A stretch of DNA of 64,000 bases from Eudromia elegans. Lineage: Eukaryota; Chordata; Aves; Tinamiformes; Tinamidae. The translations under genes and the position numbers were made by a program. Positions 11,653-23,830 of the stretch are shown here, piece by piece. Location of the stretch: contig PTEX01000060.1 in assembly GCA_003342815.1 (NCBI GenBank), positions 3,284,896 to 3,348,895 on the forward strand, in the 5' to 3' direction. The notes beneath the pieces were generated by a model. That model was not told the DNA's origin. It saw only the letters and a program-made list of their open reading frames with translations, and searched no databases. Positions within the stretch are counted from its first letter, which is position 1, and each line of letters starts with the position of its first letter.

Positions 11653-14600
11653 GTAAAGAGGGAGTCCTAAAAGCTTAAGTGTCTAATTGCCTTCCTTGCA
11701 GGATGAATTCAAATCAGTAATAATTAGTTCATGAAAGAGACAGCTCTCCCATAAAACAGGTAGAATAGAGAGCTCCCAGACCCTATAATTAGATTTTAAA
11801 GACAGGCAGAGGCCCAAGAGAGTGTATTCACAATTCAGCAGCAGCAAAATAAATCCAGACCAATCTCTAAAACAAGCAGAATGAATGGTGTGGTCCTCTT
11901 TCCCCCATTTCCATGGCACTTTCTGCCCTAATCCATACCTATATTCAATTACTATATCATGCTCCTATTGACAACGTACCACGCAATCCATCTCCTCTTA
12001 GATCTGCTCCCTACACCAGCCTTTCTCCTCCCCTTGAGTGGGAGCCATGCGTGCAGCTGGACCATCCCAGGGCTTTGAAGGGAAGACACCACACTGACAG
12101 CTGCAGTGACAGATTGCTCTAGCTGAGACATAACCTGAATAACTTTTGTGAGGAAAAAAAAAAAAGAATATTTATTTTTTCTTTCTAAAGAGCTTGAGCC
12201 CAACAGAGTTCTGCAAATTTGTTGTGAGATCATTTGTCTGTAGCCAGTCAGGCAGGTAGTTTCTTTTCTTTTCCACCACAGTAATTACTTAAAAGACACG
12301 TCTAGTGAAAGCACTTGAACTTGGTGGAAAAAAAGGAAAAAAAAGCCACACTGCCTAGTTCATGAACATTTATTCTGACACCATTTCTCTACAAATGTAC
12401 TACATGACTCATACCTCTCAGACGAGATGAACCTTCCTTCTGCCATGAGTGCTACCGTTATCCTGGTTGACTGGTTTTACTCAAAGTATTTATAGTTTTA
12501 CAGACTATCCATATTCTATTGAATTTCATTCTTTTTGGAGCATTCACCATTCCTAGTTTTAATTGCTCCTGCTATGCAATGCACCAGACCATGAAACTAC
12601 TTGGTATATGGTAACAGAGACATTATGCAAATAACAAGCACAGAACATTGCTTCTTAACTGGGAAACATTAAGACAAATATGTGATCAATTTGAATCTAT
12701 TCACCCATACTTATTCCTAGTTAAAATTTTAATTTGGGTCATTTTAATTTTGAAGCCATGACCATCATTATGTAAATTTTTAAAAATGCCAAATAAAATG
12801 GTGATGAGATTTAGAGTAATACAGCAGTATATACATTAGCATTTAAAAGGTAAACTCAGCTGTCAGTGACTTCTCACCATGTTTTGGAAAGCCCTGACTC
12901 TGTGAACTGTAAGTGCAAGTTAAGGGCTCATCTTCCAAGAGAGTCAGCCCTGATTTCTAGAGACCCTCCCTGCAATATTCAGTTGCAGTTTCATTTTACT
13001 TTAAAAGTGTCTTTTTTATTTTTTATGATACAAGATGAGTCATCCCCAATATTCCTAAATGAATGAGGCTCTAGGCATCTCTCACATATATTACTTCAGA
13101 CTGTTTGAGGCCTTAGGAAGGCAATGCTGAAATCATTTAAATTAATTTCATGTTTTTAGGAGTTTCCTTTCACAATTATAAGAAATAGATGTACATAGAC
13201 CTTGATGGAAGGAAACACTAAATGATAAATCAGATTTCAAAGCATCCGTTCTCTGCCATGCTGCACAGCCTCAAGATCACAGAAGATGCAGAACCTTCAT
13301 CATATTTACCACGGAATTACAAATTGTGAGACGAAGAGGGAGAAGAAGTCATTTGCTTTTTATTAAATAGAAAGTAAAAAGATAGGAAGCCCCTTTGAAC
13401 ATCTAAGGAATGGTTTCGCAGCAAACAATCCTATCTCTACTTAGAGGTATAAATCAGAAGTCAAAGTAGCTTTGCTTGCAGGCTGCAGTTGTCAAGAATA
13501 CAACAAAAATGCCTCAAGACTGTGTCAAGGCCTCTCTGTACATATATATTGCAACCTCAAATAAAGCCATTTTAATTTAAAGGTAAGTAGTGTCTATCAA
13601 AAAAAAAAAAAAAGAAAAAGAAAAATTCTTACTTATTGGTTTTGGTGGTCTGTTTTTACTTTTATTTAATGTGTAGGAATAAGTTTTTATTTAAAAATGT
13701 ATTACTGGTGATGTTTTTTAAAGAAAAATAAAGGTGGATCTAGAGAAAACCCAATGTTTCTGTCAGCAAGGTTCCAAAGGAAGTGGTGTTATCAAGGTAT
13801 CACAGTATCACTATGGGTGAAACTTCAACCACTCTATAGTACGTGCTTCTACGTATGAATTAATAACAGGAATAACTTGCCCAGTATCTGATTTGGTGAA
13901 GTACACAGAAATGTCAATGGCAAAATCTCTGTAGAGAATGGGAGATAATTATGATTGATAAACCTGAAGTTTCAGTGAAGATATCGTTCAGCTAAGTGTT
14001 ATTACCATTAAATTTTGAGGTGATAATGTTCCTACCTCTAGACAGGGTGGACCCATCTGTCTGGTTCCAATGATGACAGAGGTGTCTCATGGAAGTCCCA
14101 AAAACACTTCCTAACTGACCCACCAAAGCAATTGATGCAAAGTGACTTCCATCAAGGTTCTGTATCAGAGAGATGTAAAAGCTCTATTTAGCAATACTGC
14201 CTTAGGCACCTGCTCATGGTATTTGGAAAGGGAACAGGTCATAAACATTCATTTATTTTCTAGGTCTCTGATCTGATCTCCGTTTTCCTTCAGAAATTTC
14301 CCCTAAGTCTGTACCAGAGTGTCTCTCTTCAGAAAATAACAGATTTTAACCAACTTAAGTAATGCCACTTTCTGGGATTTTCCTGAGAGTGGATTTAGAA
14401 ACATCTGAAGCAAACACACACACAAAAGAAGAAATCCAGTTCAGATGATCTTTTTTTAAAGTGTATTACCATCAAACCTCAGATATCTGATATAATACCT
14501 TTGTTATATAAGACTTATAGGATTTTATATGATTTAAAATAATTTTACAAGATGAAATATTTGAAAAAACTGAGTTGGTCCTACAATCATTGTTACACAG

Positions 14601-17600
14601 AAAGATAAACTGAAAAAATAATTGCTATGGAGTGATTACACTCAAACACTAGAAGTTAAACTACTTTACTTTCTACTATGAAAAGATCAAAGCAGGTGGT
14701 ATCTTCAATCTTAAACTTCCTAATGTCATTCCATTTGACTTGAGCATTCCTACTTCTTCTTAACCATTGATGATTTTACTTTTCTACAGTTTTTTTGATC
14801 ATTAGCATTTTTAACCATGGGTTAATAACCATATTAACCATATTTTTAAAACAGAGTAAGTCTGAACAAGAGTTGAAAAATGGAAAGAACCTCTCAGCAT
14901 CAAAAGTCATCTCAAGAACTGGTAGAGCATTTCTAACTGAAAAATATTGTGTAGTACACACAGGTATATTCTACTTCACGTATTTATATATACTTTTTTC
15001 TGACTTTTTTTTAACCTATTTTACAGAAAACATCTACACTAAGACATATATATACACTTGTGTGCATACAGATGTTCTACAAAGATATGCACACTAACAT
15101 GCATAAACATACGTGTACATCTGTGTAAGCACCTGCTTGCAGTAACTAATAATTTATAGTGGCCACTATATGTGGCAGTCCAAAATTAATACAATAAGTG
15201 ATCAAGTGTCAATTAGCACTGACCTCCGTTTGGCAAGGTGAGAAAAGACGACCAGGAGTTACTGGTGCTACAGCTGAAAGGCACATTCAGGGGAAAGAAG
15301 ACGAAACACAGAAGAAAACTTCTTTAGAGAGGTTTTAGAGAGTGAGACCTTTAGAGAGGTCTAAAACTATGGTTTTAGAAAGCTTCTCAGATAAAAAAGA
15401 AGTAGCAGCAAAAGTAGCATTAATCCTGTTGCAGTACTGAAGTAATCAGGAGAAGGGCGGACAAATACATGGGTCCATCCTTGTCTGTTTTGCTTAACTA
15501 TGTGCAGGAGCAAAACTATTTTCCTGAATGCCTTTTATTGAATGAGCATATATTTAAGAGTAATTAGGAAAAATTTAACAAAGTAAACTTTATTTTTGAG
15601 TATCTGCCACAAACTCAAAGCCAAATTGGTTAGAGTTGGACCTGAATTTTGTTCTTGATGTCAGTATAAGTCAACTTCTAAAATAATGTCCTCTAAAATA
15701 TTTTGATTCATGTCCCAGACTGTCCCTTCATGTCCCAGAATCACTACCAGATGAATATTATTAAAATAATTCCAAATGTATTATTGCTCGTGAGCAGCAT
15801 ACTTCAAATCCTAAATCAGTTAAAAATTCTCACAGTACCTTATCTCCAAAGCTAAGAAAATTCACTGTGCAAAACAAAGCAAACCAGAGTTAAGGGTGAG
15901 TCAGACTTCTTACAGGGCTCCAATTCATGCAGTATAAAATAATTTTTTCAATGGAGAGCACTATTTTAATCTACAACTATTGGGTATTTTACCAGAGGTA
16001 TTAGGGTAGTTTTCTGTAAAGATTATCTCACTGAAGTCTTTCGATTTTAGGACATTCTATGAGTGACTGACAAAACACGACATGCTAAAATGGCCACTTT
16101 TCCAGTCTTACAAGCTGGCAGCTGGAATTTCATGACTTATAGAGCTTTTGGAAGACTGCTCTCTTTTACCCCCATAGCTAAAAAAATTGCATTATGCTAA
16201 TGGAGGAGAAAAAGCCCTTGGATCTTGTAGCAACTGATTATTTTCTAAAAACAAACTTGCTACGGAGAAGGAAAGCTGTACCTCACACTGCTAAAATATA
16301 GTGTATTATTAAACTGGTTTTGCCATTAACCTCTTTAATTCTTACAGACAGCATTTATAGAAAAATTTCAAAAAGTGCAATATCAATACAACAAGGCAGG
16401 AAAGGTTGGGAGAATAATATAACCACGCAGAAGGGTTGAGCCCAAGATGAGTACTAGTAGTGTGATAAAAGCAGCTCTATCTCATGCCAATGCTTAATTA
16501 AAGAAAGCTCCTGGGATCACTTTAAGAGAGAGAAGTGCAAATAACACAGCTACAAGATGCAAGACTGACAGTCTTTCAAAGCAGCGGCACAGGGCCTTAA
16601 ATTCACCCGTTATTCAAATGAAGATGTCTCCCCAAACTGAGCTCTGTCAGGAAATATTTAAGGGTAGAGCATCCTTGTGAAGTCGACAAATTTAGGAGTG
16701 CAAAGAGGTAGGTCAAGCCAAAAAAAGGACAGATTTAAGAAGTTGGACTAAAAATTAAAGAAATGTCAAAAAGTTCTCAGAAGTTGTGGAGGATGCTAAG
16801 AAACATTGCAGCAAAATTATACTTGCATGTTTTCAACAAATATTTTCCTATTTTTATTTTTACTCTGGGAGGATTTTTCAACTTCATGTCAAGGGCAGAC
16901 AAGCAGGTTTTCTATCCTGTTTGATATAGCCACGTGGCAATTTAATCAAACTATAATATAATGTCCCAAGAGGAGAAAAAGAAGCCTTATTGCCTTTAAA
17001 CTCTTTGTATAAGCTTGGATTAAACACTGAAATGCATCCTCTGGGGAGTGCTCACATTCTGGCAGATGGGCAAGATGACCTATGAGGCCTTTCCCCATCG
17101 TTAAATTAGAGCTTTCTGTCACTTCCAAACATGTTGTTTCAGCTGGAATTGGTTATAGAAACTCTTGATAAAAAAAGTATTATCTAAAAACTGAATAAAA
17201 GTAGAGACAGGGGCAATTTTAACAATGACTTTTCTGGCAGCAAGTACTATGACTTAGAGGAAATCAGAGAAAGTACCACAAGTACTATTTCAGAGTATCA
17301 CTCTGAAATATGACTGTGGCTATATAAGACTCTGAAATGCAACTAGTTGGAGACTATACAATATATTTTAGTATTGATCTGCAAATATATTCCCTGCTGT
17401 GTAACACACACCAATCCAGGAGGCTGCTAGTCTTATGACATACTGACAATGACCTGGGCAGGATGGGGAGAGCTCTGCACTCTGTGGATTTATTGCATGG
17501 AAGTGCATAACTAAAAGCCACTTAATCCACTAAATGAAATGTCTCAACCTTCCTCACGGACTCAAGCAACACTGACCTCTCGCTGCCACTAGATCGAACA

Positions 17601-17666
17601 ATAAATGTGGCCATCACGGAGATGTAAAACTCAGAGTGTCAGAACCGATCCACCAGGATCAAGGAG

Positions 17667-17843
17667 ATCATAGAATCATAGAATCATAGAATGGCTAGGG
17701 TTGGAAGGGACCTGTAGAGGTCATCTAGTCCAACCCCCCTGCACACGCAGGGTCCCCTAGAGCATGTGGCACAGGGTGATGTCCAGGTGGGTTTTGAAGA
17801 TCTCCAGAGAAGGAGACTCCACCACCTCTCTGGGCAGCCTGTT
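17667..17843 (-). mobile_element. CR1 LINE 3'-end fragment, young
   Basis: Three octamer-type repeats (ATCATAGA-like) precede GGCTAGGGTTGGAAGGGACC. Over about 150 bp it differs from the 2.7-kb copy at only two positions that I can see, so both belong to one recently active subfamily. It breaks off at GGGCAGCCTG, giving a very short 5'-truncated insertion. Confidence 0.95.
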
Positions 17844-19975
17844 CCCAAGATGGGATTGCAAATCAACTAGAGGAACTTCAGGTATTACAGCAACCTTTTG
17901 TGCCTTTATGGGATCCCCCAAACACATGAAAATTAAGTAATTCATAACCTCAAGGCAGCCTCTGACTGGGAAAAAGGGAAAAAAAGCCCCTAGGTGTCTG
18001 ATATGATTTTTTTTGCTCCCAGTTTTTAATAACTGGAAAATCTCCAGGAGAGGACTGTCAGATAAACCCTTTGATAATCAGGAAGGCAAAAGAAAGGGTA
18101 TAACCTGATAGAGGAAGCAGTTATGCACCTGGTGATATGAGAGACTGCCTTAAAAAATAACATTTAGAAATGCAGAAGGAGCTGGCTACTTAAGGCAAGA
18201 TGTGGGTAGATTGTTGGCATCCAGATCCAAGAGCACAGTTGTCAAGAGTCAACGTTATGTACTTAGATTTCCTCTCTGGCCATACAATAGTGCAACTTAG
18301 ATGTAAAATTAAAAACAAAACAACAATTCAATGCCTACTTGATATTGAGTCTTAGATTCCTTTGGACAGATCCATTCGCTATGCTCAGAAAACACGTAAT
18401 TTACACGGGCAGTACAAAACACAGCCACCAGGCTGCTTGCAATTGAAAGAAACACTCCTTACTCCTGTTTGATCAATCCGAGATTTGAGCTCACATCTAC
18501 TGCATATACAAAACTACTGCAACCCAGCAGGATATGGGACAGGTCCTCCCCTCCTGTCCCATCTTTCTAGGGCCATTCCTACTTTACCATTGAAATGGAG
18601 TGTTTTTAAAACAGTCACTACTCAGTAAATCCTGATTCCTGACTTAGAGAGCACCATTCACAATCTAGCTGGGGAAAATGACCCTCAGATGTGAGGGTCC
18701 TTTCCAAAAGACAACTACTTTCATGGGGCCCATTCTGAGTGCAAATGTATAAAAATCCTGCTGCCAGCCTGACCCTGATACTAAATAAACGTTTGGTCGG
18801 GAGGGCGAGAAATGGGAGCATCATGTGCTTCTGAGGAAAGGGAGAAAAATGACATAGAAAAATTCGCAGTGAGAGGAACACAGAGCCTGCAGGAGGCAGC
18901 CAGAGTTTTTAGGGCATCTGGAACAAGGAGAAATCAAGACACTCCAAAGTTAAAGTCAGCTCATCTTTCATGTGCCAGTATATGCTTTGTGACACATTTT
19001 GAAATGTCTATTTTAATTACGTTATAAATTCTTTACTCCTACACAAAAAAGGGTCCAAGCATCTTTTGGTATCAGCCCATCAAATGCCAAGGGCAGTCAG
19101 ATATATTCCCGTATTAGCTCAGGGCTGGGCAGGTGGAGTCAGTAGCTTCATATCTCCTCAGACTTATGGTACTATGCTTGACAGTTAACAGTGCAGGTAT
19201 CGGTTTCCTCTCCACAATATTGATATATTGTCATGTCAAGATGCCCTGCCAAATTTATGCACCACTTGAAATGAAGAAACCAAGATGCTCCGTTCTCTCC
19301 TTTCCAACACCCCTTATCTAACCCACCTACCATGATCAGCAAAGAAAACACCATCCAGTACCTGCAACAGCATATGGGAAAGTAAATATTTCCAGGGCAC
19401 ATGACATTAATAAAGATATGACTAAAATTATCAACTAATATGGATGTAAATATTGTAGATGACATTCAGCTTTTTTTTCCTCAATAACACAACACACAAA
19501 TGCCATATTACAACAGATCATGTTACAATAAGCAATAATACCTTTATGCTCCATTTTAAAAACATCATTTGATATTTTGCAATTACAAGACATTTACAAG
19601 TTCTACCTCAATTATATACATTTTTGAAAATAGCAATCATATTTAGTATAAGCAATCCCTGTTTCTACACAAATCTTAAGGTAGGATACAGCAAAAATGT
19701 CAGCAATATCTGCTAACATTAACTTCATTATATTTTTCTCCCTCAAAGTCACCAGCTCTTCTTTAAAGGTTGTAGGAGACATAACCATCCAGGAGACCTG
19801 AAGTCAGAGATATGAGTTTATTCATCTCAACACAACAGAAGAGTTCAGTTTATCCATTTCTCCCCGCAAACAAAAGTAGCCTAACAGATTGCTAATTATT
19901 AAGATTCTGGAAAACATCAGAATTTTAATTTAAATACATTACTCATTTTAGAGATACCGTTACTGTTTTCCTTAC

Positions 19976-20080
19976 CGGGACAAAAGAATAATGTGTGTCC
20001 TGTTCACGTTGCTCAATAGCTGAAATTGTTTTCAGCCACAAGATATAGCTTGCGATATCAGACATTTCCGAATGCTCCAT
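19976..20080 (-). CDS. DLG2: DLG2 alternative first coding exon, 35-residue N-terminus
   Basis: Minus-strand ATG at 20080 opens 35 codons, beginning MEHSEMSD and ending HYSFVP. They run straight into a consensus donor, CCG|GTAAGG, in phase 0. Spliced to the exon at 8697 this gives ...SFVP-ASPAP in frame across an 11.3-kb intron. Upstream in the same frame there is no other ATG before a TAA about 22 codons away, so this ATG is the natural start. From memory, mammals have a DLG2 isoform whose alternative N-terminus is also 35 residues and ends FIP before ASPAP. By my alignment the two share about 11 of 35 positions, including the Y, TI, Q-x-EQ and F-x-P positions. This could be a diverged orthologue or a separate sister exon. 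It has no cysteines, so cysteine palmitoylation of this N-terminus is not possible. The central YILWLKTISAI stretch is hydrophobic or amphipathic. The 5' UTR and TSS are not defined. Confidence 0.75.
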
Positions 20081-23000
20081 ACCGAGAGCCGAAATATTAG
20101 CAGCACTGAGGTGAGAGAGCCTTGCAAAAGGAGGACTTTGGATGTGTTACATAAAGTTCTTAATTAGATCTCTGGTACAAATTACGATCCTAAGAATAAA
20201 AAGTTAATCAGAAAGCCTCGCTGGAAGGATAGCAGGGCAAGATTAGAGCAGAGACAGATGTTTCACTTTGGGATAATGACAAGACTGCTTAGCTAGATGT
20301 TGTTCCACTATTCAGGAGTGAAAATAAATGTATGGAAATTAAAATGTTCCCTCTGTGCAGTCCCTTAGGACTAAATTGTGCACTGCTGTTTTTCCCTAGT
20401 GGATTTTAGGAGCTCTGTAGTTAGTTATACTCAGGTGCAGCTGGCACCCAACTCTTAAACTCCTCTAAAAGTGCAGCCAAAATATGCTCATAGGGATAGT
20501 AAGTTAACAGGGTTAACATGAGAAAAAGGACTTAGAAGGACTTTTGGTGACAAAAAAAGGAGAATAAAGACACAAAAATCTATGCAATGTGACTAAATCC
20601 AAGAAAACACATTTGAACAGCCAAAGGATAGAGATGGATGATGTCTTATCTCTCCCCAAATGATGCCATTTCCACCTACCTCTCTTCCTAAAAGTATGTT
20701 GAACAGATTCAATTGACTTTTCTCTTTACCTTTTTAGATTAACTTCTCTGTTTGCCTTCTTCCCCATGCTTATGGGGGGCTTTATCACACTGCAGAGACA
20801 ACAGTACAATTTGTGAACAGTTGTTTGTTTTAGCTATGGAAAATCCAGAGCCCATACGAGTCCTAAAGATCTCAAGAAATCTCTTAATGATCTCTGAATC
20901 TCAGAGTTGTTAGGAAGTCCTGGCTACTTTAAAATGCCCAAAATGGCAAAGATCTCAGAAACTGCAGTCCCCTCCTTTATACCCTTCTCTCTGAAATGCC
21001 TTTTCTCCCATGATGAAAGGGAAAGTCCAGATATGAAGGATGACATCCTAGAAATAAAAATTCTTTAAACTCTGTGAGTCTTCACCTTCTCATAAAAGTG
21101 CATTACCAAAAGGAAGCAAGAAGTAAATATCTGTGGAGAAAGAAAAGAGGTGAGAGGAGAAATATTGAGAACTACATGGTAGTAGGGTCAAGAGCAGGAA
21201 ACAAGTGTGAATTAACCTTTCTCTCTCTGTTAGTAAGAACCCATCTTAAGACATCAAATACTCATGATCTGGAGTGGAGAGTTGACCAAGCTGTTTATAA
21301 AATCCAGTCAAGTTTAGCAAGTGATGCTGATTAAAACAAAATTAAAGGAAAAGCATTAAAAATGCTAAAGATTTGAAAACATCACACACATACATACAGA
21401 GGAGGTGAAGGAACAGAGATTGAGAGCTTTTTTTTTCTTTTAATAAAATTTCTACACAAAAATTTCTACACTAAGTGTCCCTTAGGATTTTAATCTTATT
21501 TCTGAATATAAAATGGAAATGTAATTTACCTCCAAACACATATTGTAGACAATATCTTATTTGAACAAATGAACAGGTCCTTCTAGCACAAATTCTGAGA
21601 TGTGTGAACTGCATATACCCCTGCATAGACAACTTAATATTTCTTTTCATTTAAAACTCTTCCACAAGCATTCATTATGACAACTGTTTGATTTAGGACA
21701 ACGGCTTGACCCTGTACTGCTGTTTGGATCTCCTCACTATACAGTCAATACCAGCTGCTCCTCAGAAAATTGGAAGTCTTCTTTTTTCTTTTAATAAATA
21801 AAGCAAATAGTCAACTCTTCATCAGTTTGAATGGCTGATGATTAAACCTTTACGTTGTAGCATGTAAATCAGATCTCTTATTGGGAAAAGAGTTATAGTG
21901 ACGAGCTACATAGTGTTGCTTCTTTGATTTGATGCACAATGGCACCGATTAAGGTACATTTCAGAATTCCCATCACATTCAAACACAGATTTCATGCAAC
22001 ACCTAGAGGTTTTAGAGTATCTCTTCAACACCACTATAAATAATATAATACCTCAGTTCAAGACAGTAATGGCAAAATATGAATAAAGAACTCATGATGA
22101 ATAAAAATCAAAGTATCATTAACAATGATATATCCACATCAAATAAAAGCTTACACAATCCCAATCCAAAGTCACAGTTGCACCAGGTATCTCTTATATT
22201 TTTACAAGAAAGATACCATTCCAATTTCTTTTACATCTTTTCATGTATAACTTCATTTTCAATGTGTATTTATTTCTATGAAAACAAGCACTCATATAAA
22301 TCAAGTAAATGTTAAATAATTCAACCAGTAGGATTATATTTTATAATTTGATATAACAGATCAACTGGGAATGCTCTACTATGTCTCCAGCAGGATATCT
22401 TAGAAATTACTTAACTGTACCTCATCCTTTTCATCTCTCCAAGTAGATTACTGCCTTCCTATGAAATATTAAAATATTTGGTTTTTAAATAAATTATAGT
22501 TGGGAATAATTTCTGCAAAGCTTTGTTGGAACATTACCAACAGGTTGTTTTAAATCCTCTACTATATTAAAACCAAAAACACTAACATAACTGAGTTGTT
22601 CATACTGTATTTTATATTACAAAAACAAGAAGAATGTAATAATATAGTTTTATGCACATATGTATTTATTTATAGTTGTATAAATGCCTATGTTATGTCT
22701 GAAGGGCTTTTCTGACAATTTTTATTGTGATTTCTTTCAAAGAGAAGTAAGAATATAGTGATTTCTGAGTTCCAGTCCAAGCCTCCTGCATCACTGTGGC
22801 TCAACTTCTAAATCTAAAAAGCAAAGGCAGCAATTTTGTTTTATAATATTTTCAGACCAACTGAAATCCGACTTCATTAGCATTCCTCGCTAGTGCTGCC
22901 TCAGTTAAAGATTAGTTGTTGCATCCACTAAAATGTCTTTTGTGGACATGGACTTCTTTTGGCAGAGTGACTACAAGTGCAAGATGCCAGCACAAATGTA

Positions 23001-23389
23001 ATTTTTTCTTCCTCCCGTCTTCTGCCAACAAACAGTGGTTTTCCCACTCATTGTGGTTTCAAGATAATGTAAAAACAAATAAATATAAATGTGAGTAGCA
23101 TTTCCAGTAAGTTTGATATGAACAGCTTTGAAAACACCTTAATTAAGATAGGAAATCCTAACCATTTAAATATTCTTTTTTAGGGGGAGCAGGGGGGATA
23201 GATTTTTCTTCTTTTTTCTTAACTTGCATGTAAAAATGGAAAAGATAATGGTATATACGAAAGAAAAAAGAAATGTAAAAGAATGTACATGATCAGTCCA
23301 TTTAATTGCAGGTAAGAGTACTACTTTAGTCCCAACAGAGTACTTAACTTTTGAGTTGACTTAAGCACTCAAGCATTCAAAGTATTCGC

Positions 23390-23830
23390 TATAAAGTGAT
23401 GTCCAGCTACCAAGAACGAGTGCGCTGTGCTCAGGCCATGGGTTGTACTGAGCTGAGCTGGGGTCTGCACTGTATTTCTCTGCTTTGTGCCTGCAGCTAG
23501 AATGGCCATAGCACCAAGTGGTTGATGGACGGCACGGGGTTTCTTAGAGACCGAGTGCACCGGTGCAAACCGGCCCGCTTTGGGCAGAGCTGCCCACTGA
23601 GCGCTCGCTCTTCCCTTTGCCACCAAATGTCCATGACGTGGCAATTCCCCATTCTGTCAGGTTGGCCGAACCCTCAGGTGCAAGAAGCAACGTGACGAGA
23701 TGGAAACTGGCAGAAAGCGCATTAAAGTTATTACCACCTGAGGGCAGATCCTGGCAAGCGAACCACAAGGGAGAGAAAGGCCTCCATCTGGAAAGGAGGC
23801 AAAGAGCACACAGGTAAACTCAGCAGGGCC
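23390..23830. other. CpG-enriched segment of unknown nature
   Basis: About 440 bp with many CG dinucleotides (for example around 23410, 23530-23610, 23660-23720) inside an AT-rich intron. It is open in several frames on both strands; the longest is 23657-23983 on the minus strand. I recognise none of the peptides. A plus-strand open frame (23563-23817) runs to a donor-like ACAG|GTAAAC. It could be a regulatory element, an unrecognised exon or a decayed repeat. Confidence 0.4.

Larger units (their letters stand above)
8741..19975 (-). other. DLG2: DLG2 intron between the 35-codon first exon and the 54-bp exon
   Basis: Non-coding, AT-rich. It contains the palindromic ER6-like site at 9087-9112, a decayed CR1 at 10.0 kb, an 18-bp tandem duplication at 11617-11652 and a young CR1 3' end at 17.7 kb. 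Nothing else could be identified, and I found no further exon with a convincing donor in phase 0. Confidence 0.7.
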
